Source of the DNA: CALKHT01 sp964511575
Lineage (GTDB): Bacteria; Planctomycetota; Phycisphaerae; Phycisphaerales; Phycisphaeraceae
DNA length: 64,000 nt
NCBI GenBank assembly: GCA_964511575.1
Contig: CAZEFM010000004.1
Span: forward strand, 29,049-93,048
Reading direction: 5' to 3'
A program made the position numbers and the translations under genes. The notes beneath the pieces were generated by a model. That model did not search any database and was not told the DNA's origin. It was given only the letters and a program-made list of their open reading frames with translations. The first letter of the stretch is position 1. Each line of letters begins with the position of its first letter. Below are positions 43,776-51,055 of the stretch, in pieces.

Positions 43776-44798
43776 TCACACAACCAGGTCGCGGTCGCCG
43801 CCGCGGCCGGAGATGATGATTTCGCCCGCGTCTTCCAGACGTCGCACCACATCGACGATGCGCTGCTGTGCCGCTTCCACATCCGATACACGCACCGGTC
43901 CCATGTACTCCATGTCTTCTTTGATCATCTGCGCGGCACGCTCGGACATGTTGCGGAACACCTTCTCCTTGAGTTCGTCGCTTGCCGTCTTGAGCGCCAG
44001 CGCCAGTTCGTCGTTCTCGATCTCCTTGAGCACCGCCTGGATGCCCTTGTCGTCGACGAGGTTGATGTCTTCGAAGACGAACATGAGCCGGCGAATCTGT
44101 TCGACCAGATCCGGATCCTCCGACTCCAGGCCTTCCATGATGCCTTTTTCCGTCGAGCGATCGACGAGGTTGAGCATTTCCGCCACCGTTTCGACACCGC
44201 CGATCTTCTCGAACGACTGCGACAGCATGTTCGACAGTCGCGCTTCCAGCCCGCGTTCCACCTCGGCGATGACTTCGGGGTTGGTCTGCTCCATGTTGGC
44301 GACGCGCTTGACGACTTCCACCTGCTTCGGACCCGGCAGGCCGGCGAGAATTTCCGACGCTTTGTTGTGCGCCAGGTGGCTGACGATCAGTGCGATCGTC
44401 TGCGGGTGCTCATCCTGAATAAAGGTTAAAAGGTTCTGCGACTCGGCCTTCTGCAGGAAGGCGAAGGGCGTTTTGCGCACCTGCTGACGAATGGTCGAGA
44501 GGATGCGTTCGGCATCGCTCGGGTCAAGGCTCTTCATCAGCAGGGCGCGGGCGTAATCGAGCCCGCCTTCGCGCGCCCAGGTCTGCGCCAGCGCGACTTC
44601 GTAGAACTCCTGCAACACGCTGTTGCGCAGCTCCTCGCTGATGTTGCGCAGGCTCGCCAGTTCGCGCGTGACGTTTTCGACCGACTTGGCGTCAAGCTGG
44701 CGCAGCAGAATCGACGCGGCGTCCTGATCCAGCGTGAGCATCAGGATCGCCGCCTTTTTGACGCCGCTCAATTCCTCCTGTTTGAGTTCCTCAGCCAT
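43776..44798 (-). CDS. fliG: Flagellar motor switch protein FliG
   Basis: FliG couples stator force to rotor rotation. The 340-residue product has the N-domain (LSGVKKAAILMLTLDQDAASILLRQL), the middle domain with HPQTIALIVSHLAHNKASEILAGLPG, and the C-domain with charged torque residues (DLVEQIRRLMFVFEDINLVDDKGIQAVLKEIENDELALALK and SERAAQMIKEDMEYMGPVRVSDVEAAQQRIVDVVRRLEDAGEIII). It is complete. Confidence 0.97.
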   Translation of the reverse strand: MAEELKQEELSGVKKAAILMLTLDQDAASILLRQLDAKSVENVTRELASLRNISEELRNSVLQEFYEVALAQTWAREGGLDYARALLMKSLDPSDAERILSTIRQQVRKTPFAFLQKAESQNLLTFIQDEHPQTIALIVSHLAHNKASEILAGLPGPKQVEVVKRVANMEQTNPEVIAEVERGLEARLSNMLSQSFEKIGGVETVAEMLNLVDRSTEKGIMEGLESEDPDLVEQIRRLMFVFEDINLVDDKGIQAVLKEIENDELALALKTASDELKEKVFRNMSERAAQMIKEDMEYMGPVRVSDVEAAQQRIVDVVRRLEDAGEIIISGRGGDRDLVV

Positions 44799-44836
44799 GG
44801 CTGCTCAATCGTTGATGAGCGTGCGCTGCGGCACGG

Positions 44837-46465
44837 TTATTCATCGGGGTTGACCCAACGTCGCATCAGCGCGCTGGCCTCTTCGGGGTTGCTCTTGACC
44901 ATCTCGCTGATCTGCTGGGCGATCTTGCGGTAACGCAGTTCCGCTTCGTCGACCTCCACGCCGGACATCTCGTGCTCGTCCGCGGCGGCTTCGCCCACCA
45001 AATCGTCATCCACCGGCAACGTGGGCGGCACGCCCGCCAGTTCCTCCACGCTGGGCAGCGGCTGTGGTGCCGTCGCCTTGCGCACCATGCGCAACATCAG
45101 CATCACCGGCACCAGCGCCAGCACGCCCAGCCAGACCTTCTGCATCCAGTCGTTGGTGATCACCGCCACCAGTGCCGATGCCTGTTCCGGCTGCTGCGGC
45201 GCTGCGCCCGCCACATCGGGAAACACGCTGACCGTCACGATGCCCTCGTTCGCCTTGGCGACGAGCGGGCGAATCAACGCTTCGATCGTTTCACGCTGAC
45301 GCTGCTGAATCGGTTCGAGCGCCGCATCATCCGGTTCGGGGGCATCAGCCCCCGCGCTCTGGCGGTAAAGCGCCACCACGAAGCTGCGCGGCACGTTCAC
45401 CGCGACGTTGATCCGCTGCGGCAGATAGCCCACGTGCTGTGCATCCACTTCGCTGATCTTCGGCGCGGGGTTGAACTCGCTTTCCGTGCGGTTGGAGCTG
45501 CTCACCGTCGCCGTCGCGCCGCCATCCAGACCGGCAAACCCCGTGTTCGGCTGCACGCCCGGCTCGGCGGCGCGGTTCTGCTGCTCGTTGAGCGTTTCCT
45601 CCGTGAACTGACGGCGAAGCGAGCCTTCATCCGCATACTGGGTGGTGCGCACGTGCTTGCGGCTGACATCGTCGAGCTGCACGTTCACCTGCACGATCAC
45701 GCCGCGAATGTACTGCAGCAACTCGAGAATCTTTTCGCGTTCGTGCTCTTCGATCTGTCGCACGAGTTGCAGGTAATCGGTGGGGGCGACCTCTTCATCG
45801 GGACGCACCTTGTGTGCCTGGCCGGCGTTAACGTCGATCACCCCCACATCTTCGGGTTTCATGCCCGGCACGGCACTGCTGACCGACACCGCCGCCGCTC
45901 GCACCATCGCCTTGTCCAGTCGACGTGAACCTTCCATCACAATGCTGACGGTCGCGCTGCGGCGCGCGTGGGTGCGGCCGAACCCCTGTCGCTCTTCCGG
46001 GGCGATCGTCACCGTGGCGGATCGAATGGCGGGGTTCTGCGCGATCTGCTGCGCCAGCGTCGACTGCAGCGCGATGAGGTACTTCTTCTGCGAGTTGGCG
46101 TCGGTGTCCCAGGGGTTCTGCTGGCTCAGGTAGTCCGCCCACGCGCCGGAAACATCTTCCTTGAGCAGATCCTTCTGCTGCAGCGCGTACAGCGCCTCGG
46201 CATGCTTGTCGCGCGGCACGGTGATCTGACCGTTGATCACCTGCGGATCGATTCCCGACGCCTGCAACACCGACACCACATCGTTGTGACGGTTGGTTGT
46301 GAACGCGCTGATGGGAACGCGCTCCGGGCTCGCGGCCCATTGCACCACAATGAACGCGGCAAGCAATCCGGCGATGAGTACCGCCCAGATCGTCACCCGC
46401 GTGTTGCGGTCCAGCTTGTCGAGAAAGACCCTGATCTGCGCCCAGGATCTTTGAAGAAACTCCAT
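44837..46465 (-). CDS. fliF: Flagellar MS-ring protein FliF
   Basis: FliF forms the membrane ring on which the motor is built. The 542-residue product has two membrane helices (VTIWAVLIAGLLAAFIVVQWA near residue 30 and VWLGVLALVPVMLMLRMV near residue 440). Its periplasmic domains include YALQQKDLLKEDVSGAWADYLSQQNPWDTDANSQKKYLIALQSTLAQQIAQNP and the AVPGMKPEDVGVIDVNAG motif of YscJ/FliF. The C-terminal tail, SEMVKSNPEEASALMRRWVNPDE, is the FliG-binding helix. Confidence 0.96.
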   Translation of the reverse strand: MEFLQRSWAQIRVFLDKLDRNTRVTIWAVLIAGLLAAFIVVQWAASPERVPISAFTTNRHNDVVSVLQASGIDPQVINGQITVPRDKHAEALYALQQKDLLKEDVSGAWADYLSQQNPWDTDANSQKKYLIALQSTLAQQIAQNPAIRSATVTIAPEERQGFGRTHARRSATVSIVMEGSRRLDKAMVRAAAVSVSSAVPGMKPEDVGVIDVNAGQAHKVRPDEEVAPTDYLQLVRQIEEHEREKILELLQYIRGVIVQVNVQLDDVSRKHVRTTQYADEGSLRRQFTEETLNEQQNRAAEPGVQPNTGFAGLDGGATATVSSSNRTESEFNPAPKISEVDAQHVGYLPQRINVAVNVPRSFVVALYRQSAGADAPEPDDAALEPIQQRQRETIEALIRPLVAKANEGIVTVSVFPDVAGAAPQQPEQASALVAVITNDWMQKVWLGVLALVPVMLMLRMVRKATAPQPLPSVEELAGVPPTLPVDDDLVGEAAADEHEMSGVEVDEAELRYRKIAQQISEMVKSNPEEASALMRRWVNPDE

Positions 46466-46505
46466 TTTCTTCTCACCGAACGTTGAAGGTTAGTTCCACC
46501 AACCC

Positions 46506-46600
46506 TTTTGAATTGCGGATTTCGGTTTGCGGATTGACACGGCAAACCACGCCCCGATTGCAAATATCAATCTGAAATCCGGAATCCGCAATCCGAAATC
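46506..46600. repeat. Junction inverted-repeat element 6 (fliE / fliF)
   Basis: The left arm is TTTGAATTGCGGATTTCGG (46507 onward) and the right arm is GAAATCCGGAATCCGCAATC (46573 onward), which are inverted copies of the words ggattgc and ggatttc. The element ends right at the fliE stop and starts 40 bases before the fliF start. The words are those found also in 9901-9960, 10263-10305, 35762-35802 and 53844-53884. Confidence 0.6.
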
Positions 46601-46601
46601 A

Positions 46602-46907
46602 TCACACCCGCATCTCCTTCACCTCGTTGTAGGCGTCCATCAGCTTGTTGCGCACCTGCAGCAGCATCTGGAACGCCATGTCCGCCTTCTGTTTGGCGAT
46701 GAGCACGGTCGCCATGTCATCGCGCTTGCCGCTGGCGAGGTCTTCGATCGCCATCTCCGCATCCTGCTGGAGGCGATTGACCTGTTCGATGTTTTTCATG
46801 AGCACATCTTTGAAGCTCGGCCCACCCTCGCCCTGGCTTCGCGCGGCGCGCGACGCTTCACCCGCGCCCTGCGATGCACCCGTATTGATCAGACCCAGTG
46901 GATCCAT
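46602..46907 (-). CDS. fliE: Flagellar hook-basal body protein FliE
   Basis: FliE joins the MS-ring to the rod and is the first rod export substrate. The 101-residue product has the family core SFKDVLMKNIEQVNRLQQDAEMAIEDLASGKRDDMATVLIAKQKADMAFQMLLQVRNKLMDAYNEVKEMRV, including the conserved AxxAFxxxxxVRNKxxxAYxEI end. It directly follows flgC by 17 bases. Confidence 0.96.
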   Translation of the reverse strand: MDPLGLINTGASQGAGEASRAARSQGEGGPSFKDVLMKNIEQVNRLQQDAEMAIEDLASGKRDDMATVLIAKQKADMAFQMLLQVRNKLMDAYNEVKEMRV

Positions 46908-46924
46908 GGTTCAGCCCATTTGCT

Positions 46925-47329
46925 TTATGCCAGCAGCCGCAGTGCCGACTGCATCATCGATTTCGTCGCCTCCGCCGCCGTCACGTTCGCTTCATACGCG
47001 CGGCTGGCTTCCAACGCGTTGACCATCTCAAACGCCGGATCAACGTTGGGATAATACACGTAACCTTCCGAATCCGCGGCCGGATGATCCGGGTCACGCA
47101 CCGGACGCAACGGCGAGGGATCGTGCAGAATGTCCCGCACGTGCACGCCCTGCGACCGGCCGGTGGACGGGTCCCCCGCCGCGAACAGCGCAATGCGCCG
47201 CCGAAAGGGCGAGTAGTTCCCCCGTTCGTCGTAAATCGAGTTCTGGTTGGCGAGGTTGTCGGAGATCACCTCCAGACGCTGCCGCTGCGCCACCAGAGCC
47301 GAAGTCGAGATGTCAAGCGAGCCGAACAT
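46925..47329 (-). CDS. flgC: Flagellar basal-body rod protein FlgC
   Basis: FlgC is a proximal rod subunit. The 134-residue product begins MFGSLDISTSALVAQRQRLEVISDNLANQNS, the rod-protein N-terminus with conserved NLAN, has VYYPNVDPAFEMVNALEASRAYEANVTAAEATKSMMQSALRLLA at the C-terminus, and lies between flgB and fliE as is standard. Confidence 0.95.
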   Translation of the reverse strand: MFGSLDISTSALVAQRQRLEVISDNLANQNSIYDERGNYSPFRRRIALFAAGDPSTGRSQGVHVRDILHDPSPLRPVRDPDHPAADSEGYVYYPNVDPAFEMVNALEASRAYEANVTAAEATKSMMQSALRLLA

Positions 47330-47403
47330 GCAGTCACCCGTTTCGTGTTTCGATGCGACAGTGTCGCTTCACAAGGCTTTAATCACCCAATCCCGTCAAA
47401 TCC

Positions 47404-47838
47404 TCACAGTCGTTCACGAATCGCCACGCGCATCACATCGAACTGATTCGAAATCATCTGCAATGCTGCGTTGTGCGCCAGTGTGTTTTCCGCCAGCGCC
47501 TGCATCGTGCGTTCCAGGTCGCGGTTGTTGTCATCGTGGAAGAGGATGTTCTGATTCAGTTCGCCCGGCTGAGGCACGATGCCGTTCTTTTCAAACCGCA
47601 CCTGCCGTGTGTCGCGCGGCTGCAGAGGCCCCGCCACGGGGTTACGTCGCGCACGACGTTCATCGATCGCCCGTCGCAACGAGCGCTGAAACGATGCGGG
47701 GTCGAGATCGCGCGGCCGATAGCCCACCGTCGAGAGATTCGCGATGTTGTCCGTGAGCACGGTATGACGCGCGCTGGTGAACTGCACCAGGCGTTCCAGC
47801 GTCGGCAGCGCGCCCTGATCAAACAACCCGGGAATCAT
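47404..47838 (-). CDS. flgB: Flagellar basal-body rod protein FlgB
   Basis: FlgB is the most proximal rod subunit. ATG 47838 gives a 144-residue product with GGAG 8 bases upstream; an upstream extension of the frame would be arginine-rich. The core is LERLVQFTSARHTVLTDNIANLSTVGYRPRDLDPASFQRSLRRAI, and the C-terminus NNRDLERTMQALAENTLAHNAALQMISNQFDVMRVAI is typical. A sigma-54 promoter lies 54 bases upstream, so this is probably the first gene of the structural operon. Confidence 0.93.
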   Translation of the reverse strand: MIPGLFDQGALPTLERLVQFTSARHTVLTDNIANLSTVGYRPRDLDPASFQRSLRRAIDERRARRNPVAGPLQPRDTRQVRFEKNGIVPQPGELNQNILFHDDNNRDLERTMQALAENTLAHNAALQMISNQFDVMRVAIRERL

Positions 47839-47891
47839 GACCAGCACTCCTGCAACACGCCGCAACCGCGCAGCGCTTCGCCCGTTGTCAG

Positions 47892-47906
47892 GCAACGCCC
47901 GTGCCA
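47892..47906 (-). promoter_or_regulatory. Sigma-54 (-24/-12) promoter of the flgB operon
   Basis: On the minus strand the sequence is TGGCACGGGCGTTGC, which matches the -24/-12 consensus TGGCACRN4TTGCW at every defined position up to the final C (the base after it is C instead of A/T). Transcription should start near 47880, about 42 bases before the flgB ATG. The gene directly upstream encodes FlrC, an activator of exactly this promoter class. Confidence 0.85.
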
Positions 47907-48060
47907 TCGCGGCGACACGACCCGTCGACAACGATCCTGCCACACGTTGCGCGCCGTTTCCGCCGAAGCCCACCACGGCGCACCAGCCGCCGATGCGCAA
48001 ATATTGCGCGTACGTCGGCCGAATCTGCGCGGGGGCGCGCCCACCAAACGCGCGGCGGAA

Positions 48061-49485
48061 TCAGATCGTCTCGGCGACAAGGTTCGATTCCTTCCACTTC
48101 TTGAGTTTCAGACCCAGCGTCCGCACACCAATGCCCAGCGCCTCAGCCGTCCGCTGCCGATTGCCATTGAAATGGCCCAGCGTGCGGATGATCTGTTCGC
48201 GTTCGATTTCCTCCAGCGGTCGCACCGGCGAGCAGTTCGCCAGCGTCGTGTGGTTCGACCCCAAAGGCGTTGGCGCAGCAGCGCTCGGCGCGGGCGGCAT
48301 CGTTGCCACCGGTGGGGCGATCAGCCATGGCTGAATCGTCCCCGCGTTGATCACCTGGCCACGCGTCAACACGCTCGCCCGCTCACAGATGTTCTGCAGC
48401 TCGCGCACGTTGCCCGGCCAGGTGTACTGCTGCATCAACCGCATCGCCGCCTCATCGAACCGCTTCGGCTCGCGCCCCTCGCGCGCCGCCACCAGCGACA
48501 GGAAATGCTCCGACAGCATCGGCACATCCTCCAAACGCTGACGCAACGGCGGCAGATGAATCGGCAGCACATTCAACCGATAGAACAAATCCTGCCGAAA
48601 TTCGCCCCGCGCCACCGACTCATTCAGGTTGCGGTTCGTCGTCGCGATCACCCGCACATCCACCTGCATGGTCATGCTCGACCCGACGCGCTCGAACTGA
48701 CCTTCCTGCAGCACGCGCAGCAGCTTCGCCTGCAACTCCGGGCTGATCTCGCTGATCTCATCGAGCAGCAGCGTGCCGCCGTCCGCCAGTTCAAACCGAC
48801 CCTTGCGCAGTTGATCCGCACCGGTGAACGCGCCGCGTTCGTGGCCGAACAGTTCGCTTTCCAGCAGGCTGCTCGACAACGCCGCGCAGTTGAGGCACAG
48901 CATGATGCGACCGGCGCGCGGGCTGTGTGCGTGCAGCGTGCGGGCCACCACCTCCTTGCCCGTGCCCGATTCGCCGCAGATCAGCACCGTGCCGTGGCTG
49001 TTGGCGATCTGATGAATCTGCTGCGCCAACCGCCGCATCGCCGGTGAGCGACCGATGAGCATCGGTGCCTGCGAATCCGGCCGCGTGTTGCTCCGCAACG
49101 CCGCGTTCTCCGACACCAGCCGACGATGTTCCACCGCCCGGCGAATCGTCAGCACGAGCTGATCGCCTTCGAACGGCTTCTGAATGAAGTCGAACGCGCC
49201 GTTCTTCATCGCCTGCACCGCTGTGTCGATCGAACCGTACGCCGTCATCACCACCACCGGCAGTTGATCGTCCAGCTCCAGCAGCTTTTCCAGCAGTTGC
49301 AGCCCGTCCATCTCGGGCATCTTGAGGTCGGTGATGACGGCAGCGGGGCGGTGGCGCGCCGCGGTCTTCAGCGCCGCCGCGCCATCCGATGCACTCACCA
49401 CCTGATAACCGGCGCGCTGCAGGGTCGTGCCCACGCTGTCGCGCATCATCTGCTTGTCGTCCACAACCAGAATCTTCGTCGTCAT
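48061..49485 (-). CDS. flrC: Sigma-54-dependent response regulator FlrC-like
   Basis: This protein activates sigma-54 promoters of flagellar genes after phosphorylation. The 474-residue product has a receiver domain (phospho-acceptor Asp53 in AAVITDLKMPEMDG), an AAA+ domain with Walker A in LICGESGTGKEVVARTLHAHS, the sigma-54 contact loop GAFTGA in FGHERGAFTGADQL, GTLLLDEI, and a C-terminal Fis-type helix-turn-helix (EQIIRTLGHFNGNRQRTAEALGIGVRTLGLKLKKW). Its start overlaps flrB by 4 bases. Confidence 0.94.
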   Translation of the reverse strand: MTTKILVVDDKQMMRDSVGTTLQRAGYQVVSASDGAAALKTAARHRPAAVITDLKMPEMDGLQLLEKLLELDDQLPVVVMTAYGSIDTAVQAMKNGAFDFIQKPFEGDQLVLTIRRAVEHRRLVSENAALRSNTRPDSQAPMLIGRSPAMRRLAQQIHQIANSHGTVLICGESGTGKEVVARTLHAHSPRAGRIMLCLNCAALSSSLLESELFGHERGAFTGADQLRKGRFELADGGTLLLDEISEISPELQAKLLRVLQEGQFERVGSSMTMQVDVRVIATTNRNLNESVARGEFRQDLFYRLNVLPIHLPPLRQRLEDVPMLSEHFLSLVAAREGREPKRFDEAAMRLMQQYTWPGNVRELQNICERASVLTRGQVINAGTIQPWLIAPPVATMPPAPSAAAPTPLGSNHTTLANCSPVRPLEEIEREQIIRTLGHFNGNRQRTAEALGIGVRTLGLKLKKWKESNLVAETI

Positions 49486-50405
49486 CGGCTCGCTCCGAGC
49501 AATGCGCGGTCGTTCACCAGCGCCGCATCGGTTCCCATGTCACCTTCGCACGGCAGGATGAGTTCAAACACCGCGCCGCCGTCGTTGTGCACCGTAATCG
49601 CCCCGCGATGCGCATCCAGAATGCGATGCACGATCGCCAGTCCCAGTCCTGTGCCCGTGTTGCGCGTCGTGAAGAACGGGTTGAAGATGCGGTCGATGTC
49701 CGCCTCGGCGATGCCCGGCCCGGTGTCACGCACCACCAGCGCCCACTGCGCATCCTCCCGGCGAACGCCCAGCGTCAACGTCCCGCCGTTCGGCATCGCA
49801 TCCACCGCATTGCGAATCACGTTGAGCAGCGCCTGATGCAACAGGTCCGCATCCGCTTCCAGCGTCACCGCCTCGCCCGCATCGACTCGCACCACTTCCA
49901 CGCCTGCCGCGACAATCGCCGGCCGATGCGCCTCCACCGCCCGATCGAGCAACGCCCCAACCTCAACCGGCTGCACGCGCGGCGTGATCTCACGCGAGAA
50001 CGCCAGCACATCGTTCACAATCGCGTCCAATCCGCGCACCGCCGACGCGATCTTTCCCGCCACCTCCGCGCAGTTGTGCAGCGTCTGCGGTTGCGGCGGC
50101 AACTGCAGATCCTCCACGATCATGCGCGCGTACAGTCCGATCGCCGCCAACGGGTTACGAATCTCATGCGCGATCCCCGCCGCCATCTCACCCAGTGCCG
50201 CCAGACGTTTGGAACGTTGAAGCTGCGCATCGGTCGATGCCAGTTCCCGCTGCAACCGCACCACCTCGGCACGCAACGCCTCGTGGCTCCGCTGCAGGTT
50301 GTCCGTCACCTCGTTGTAGGCGCGGATGATCTGCGCCAGGTCGTCCAACCGTTGAGCCGGTTCGGTCGGGATGGTCGCGGTCGAGCTCGACATCGGAAGG
50401 ATCAT
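49482..50405 (-). CDS. flrB: Sensor histidine kinase FlrB-like (cytosolic)
   Basis: The 307-residue product is a soluble histidine kinase: a coiled-coil lead, dimerisation/phosphorylation helix LAALGEMAAGIAHEIRNPL with the phospho-acceptor His80, and a catalytic domain with VIRNAVDAMPNGG (N box), VRDTGPGIAEADIDRIFNPFFTT (G1/F) and GTGLGLAIVHRI (G2). It lacks membrane helices and sensor domains, as FlrB/FleS-type kinases of flagellar regulation commonly do. It overlaps both neighbours by 4 bases, so the pair with flrC is translationally coupled. Confidence 0.93.
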   Translation of the reverse strand: MILPMSSSTATIPTEPAQRLDDLAQIIRAYNEVTDNLQRSHEALRAEVVRLQRELASTDAQLQRSKRLAALGEMAAGIAHEIRNPLAAIGLYARMIVEDLQLPPQPQTLHNCAEVAGKIASAVRGLDAIVNDVLAFSREITPRVQPVEVGALLDRAVEAHRPAIVAAGVEVVRVDAGEAVTLEADADLLHQALLNVIRNAVDAMPNGGTLTLGVRREDAQWALVVRDTGPGIAEADIDRIFNPFFTTRNTGTGLGLAIVHRILDAHRGAITVHNDGGAVFELILPCEGDMGTDAALVNDRALLGASR

Positions 50406-50884
50406 CCCTGGTGATCGGTGAAGCGCGGCGAGACCTGCTGCGGCGCCCGGCGGTACGCCTGCACCGCGGTGCCCGCACGGCTCATGCCCTGCAGTTCCCG
50501 GCCGATCTGTCCCTGATGCGACTGCAGCGTGTGACGATCACGCTCGTCCTGCTCAAGAATCAGCCCCAACTGCTCCTGCACCTCACGAAGCAGCGCGCCC
50601 ACCTGACGACGCTGCGCCTCGTCCAGTTCCGCGTACAGCTTCGTCCAGTTGCGACGGTAGGGCTCCAGGCGATCGTTCGCCGCGATCAACTGATCGATGA
50701 TCGTCTGCCGCTGACCCAGAACGGACAGCAGCTCATCCGCAGCCGCATCGGCCACCAGCGCTGCCTGCCTGTCACTCAGCGCCCGCAGCGCATCGAACAA
50801 GCCGCGCTGCTCTTCCAGCAGCCCGATCAGCCGTTCCACTGCCTGCGGATCCGTCGATAACGATTGAATGGTGTCGGCGGTCAT
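50402..50884 (-). CDS. FlgN-like flagellar export chaperone
   Basis: The 160-residue product (ATG 50884, AAAGG 7 bases upstream) is a helical protein, with LIGLLEEQRGLFDALRALSDRQAALVADAAADELLSVLGQRQTIIDQLIAANDRLEPYRRNW, which has the shape of FlgN chaperones for hook-filament junction proteins. Sequence similarity to FlgN is weak, so the call leans on position at the head of the flrBC operon. The upstream 170 bases show no obvious sigma-54 or sigma-28 site. Confidence 0.55.
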   Translation of the reverse strand: MTADTIQSLSTDPQAVERLIGLLEEQRGLFDALRALSDRQAALVADAAADELLSVLGQRQTIIDQLIAANDRLEPYRRNWTKLYAELDEAQRRQVGALLREVQEQLGLILEQDERDRHTLQSHQGQIGRELQGMSRAGTAVQAYRRAPQQVSPRFTDHQG

Positions 50885-51055
50885 CCATGACCTTTCTTCG
50901 TTGGGCATTCGATGCATGGCACAGACCCGTGCTTCATCGAACACAACGTATGCAACGCTTCCAGCGTCACATGTCGGAACTTGTCCACGCTCAATGTACC
51001 ACGCCAGCGTGGTGACGTAACCCTTTCAACAAGCAATCCACAATGAACGGCGTTC

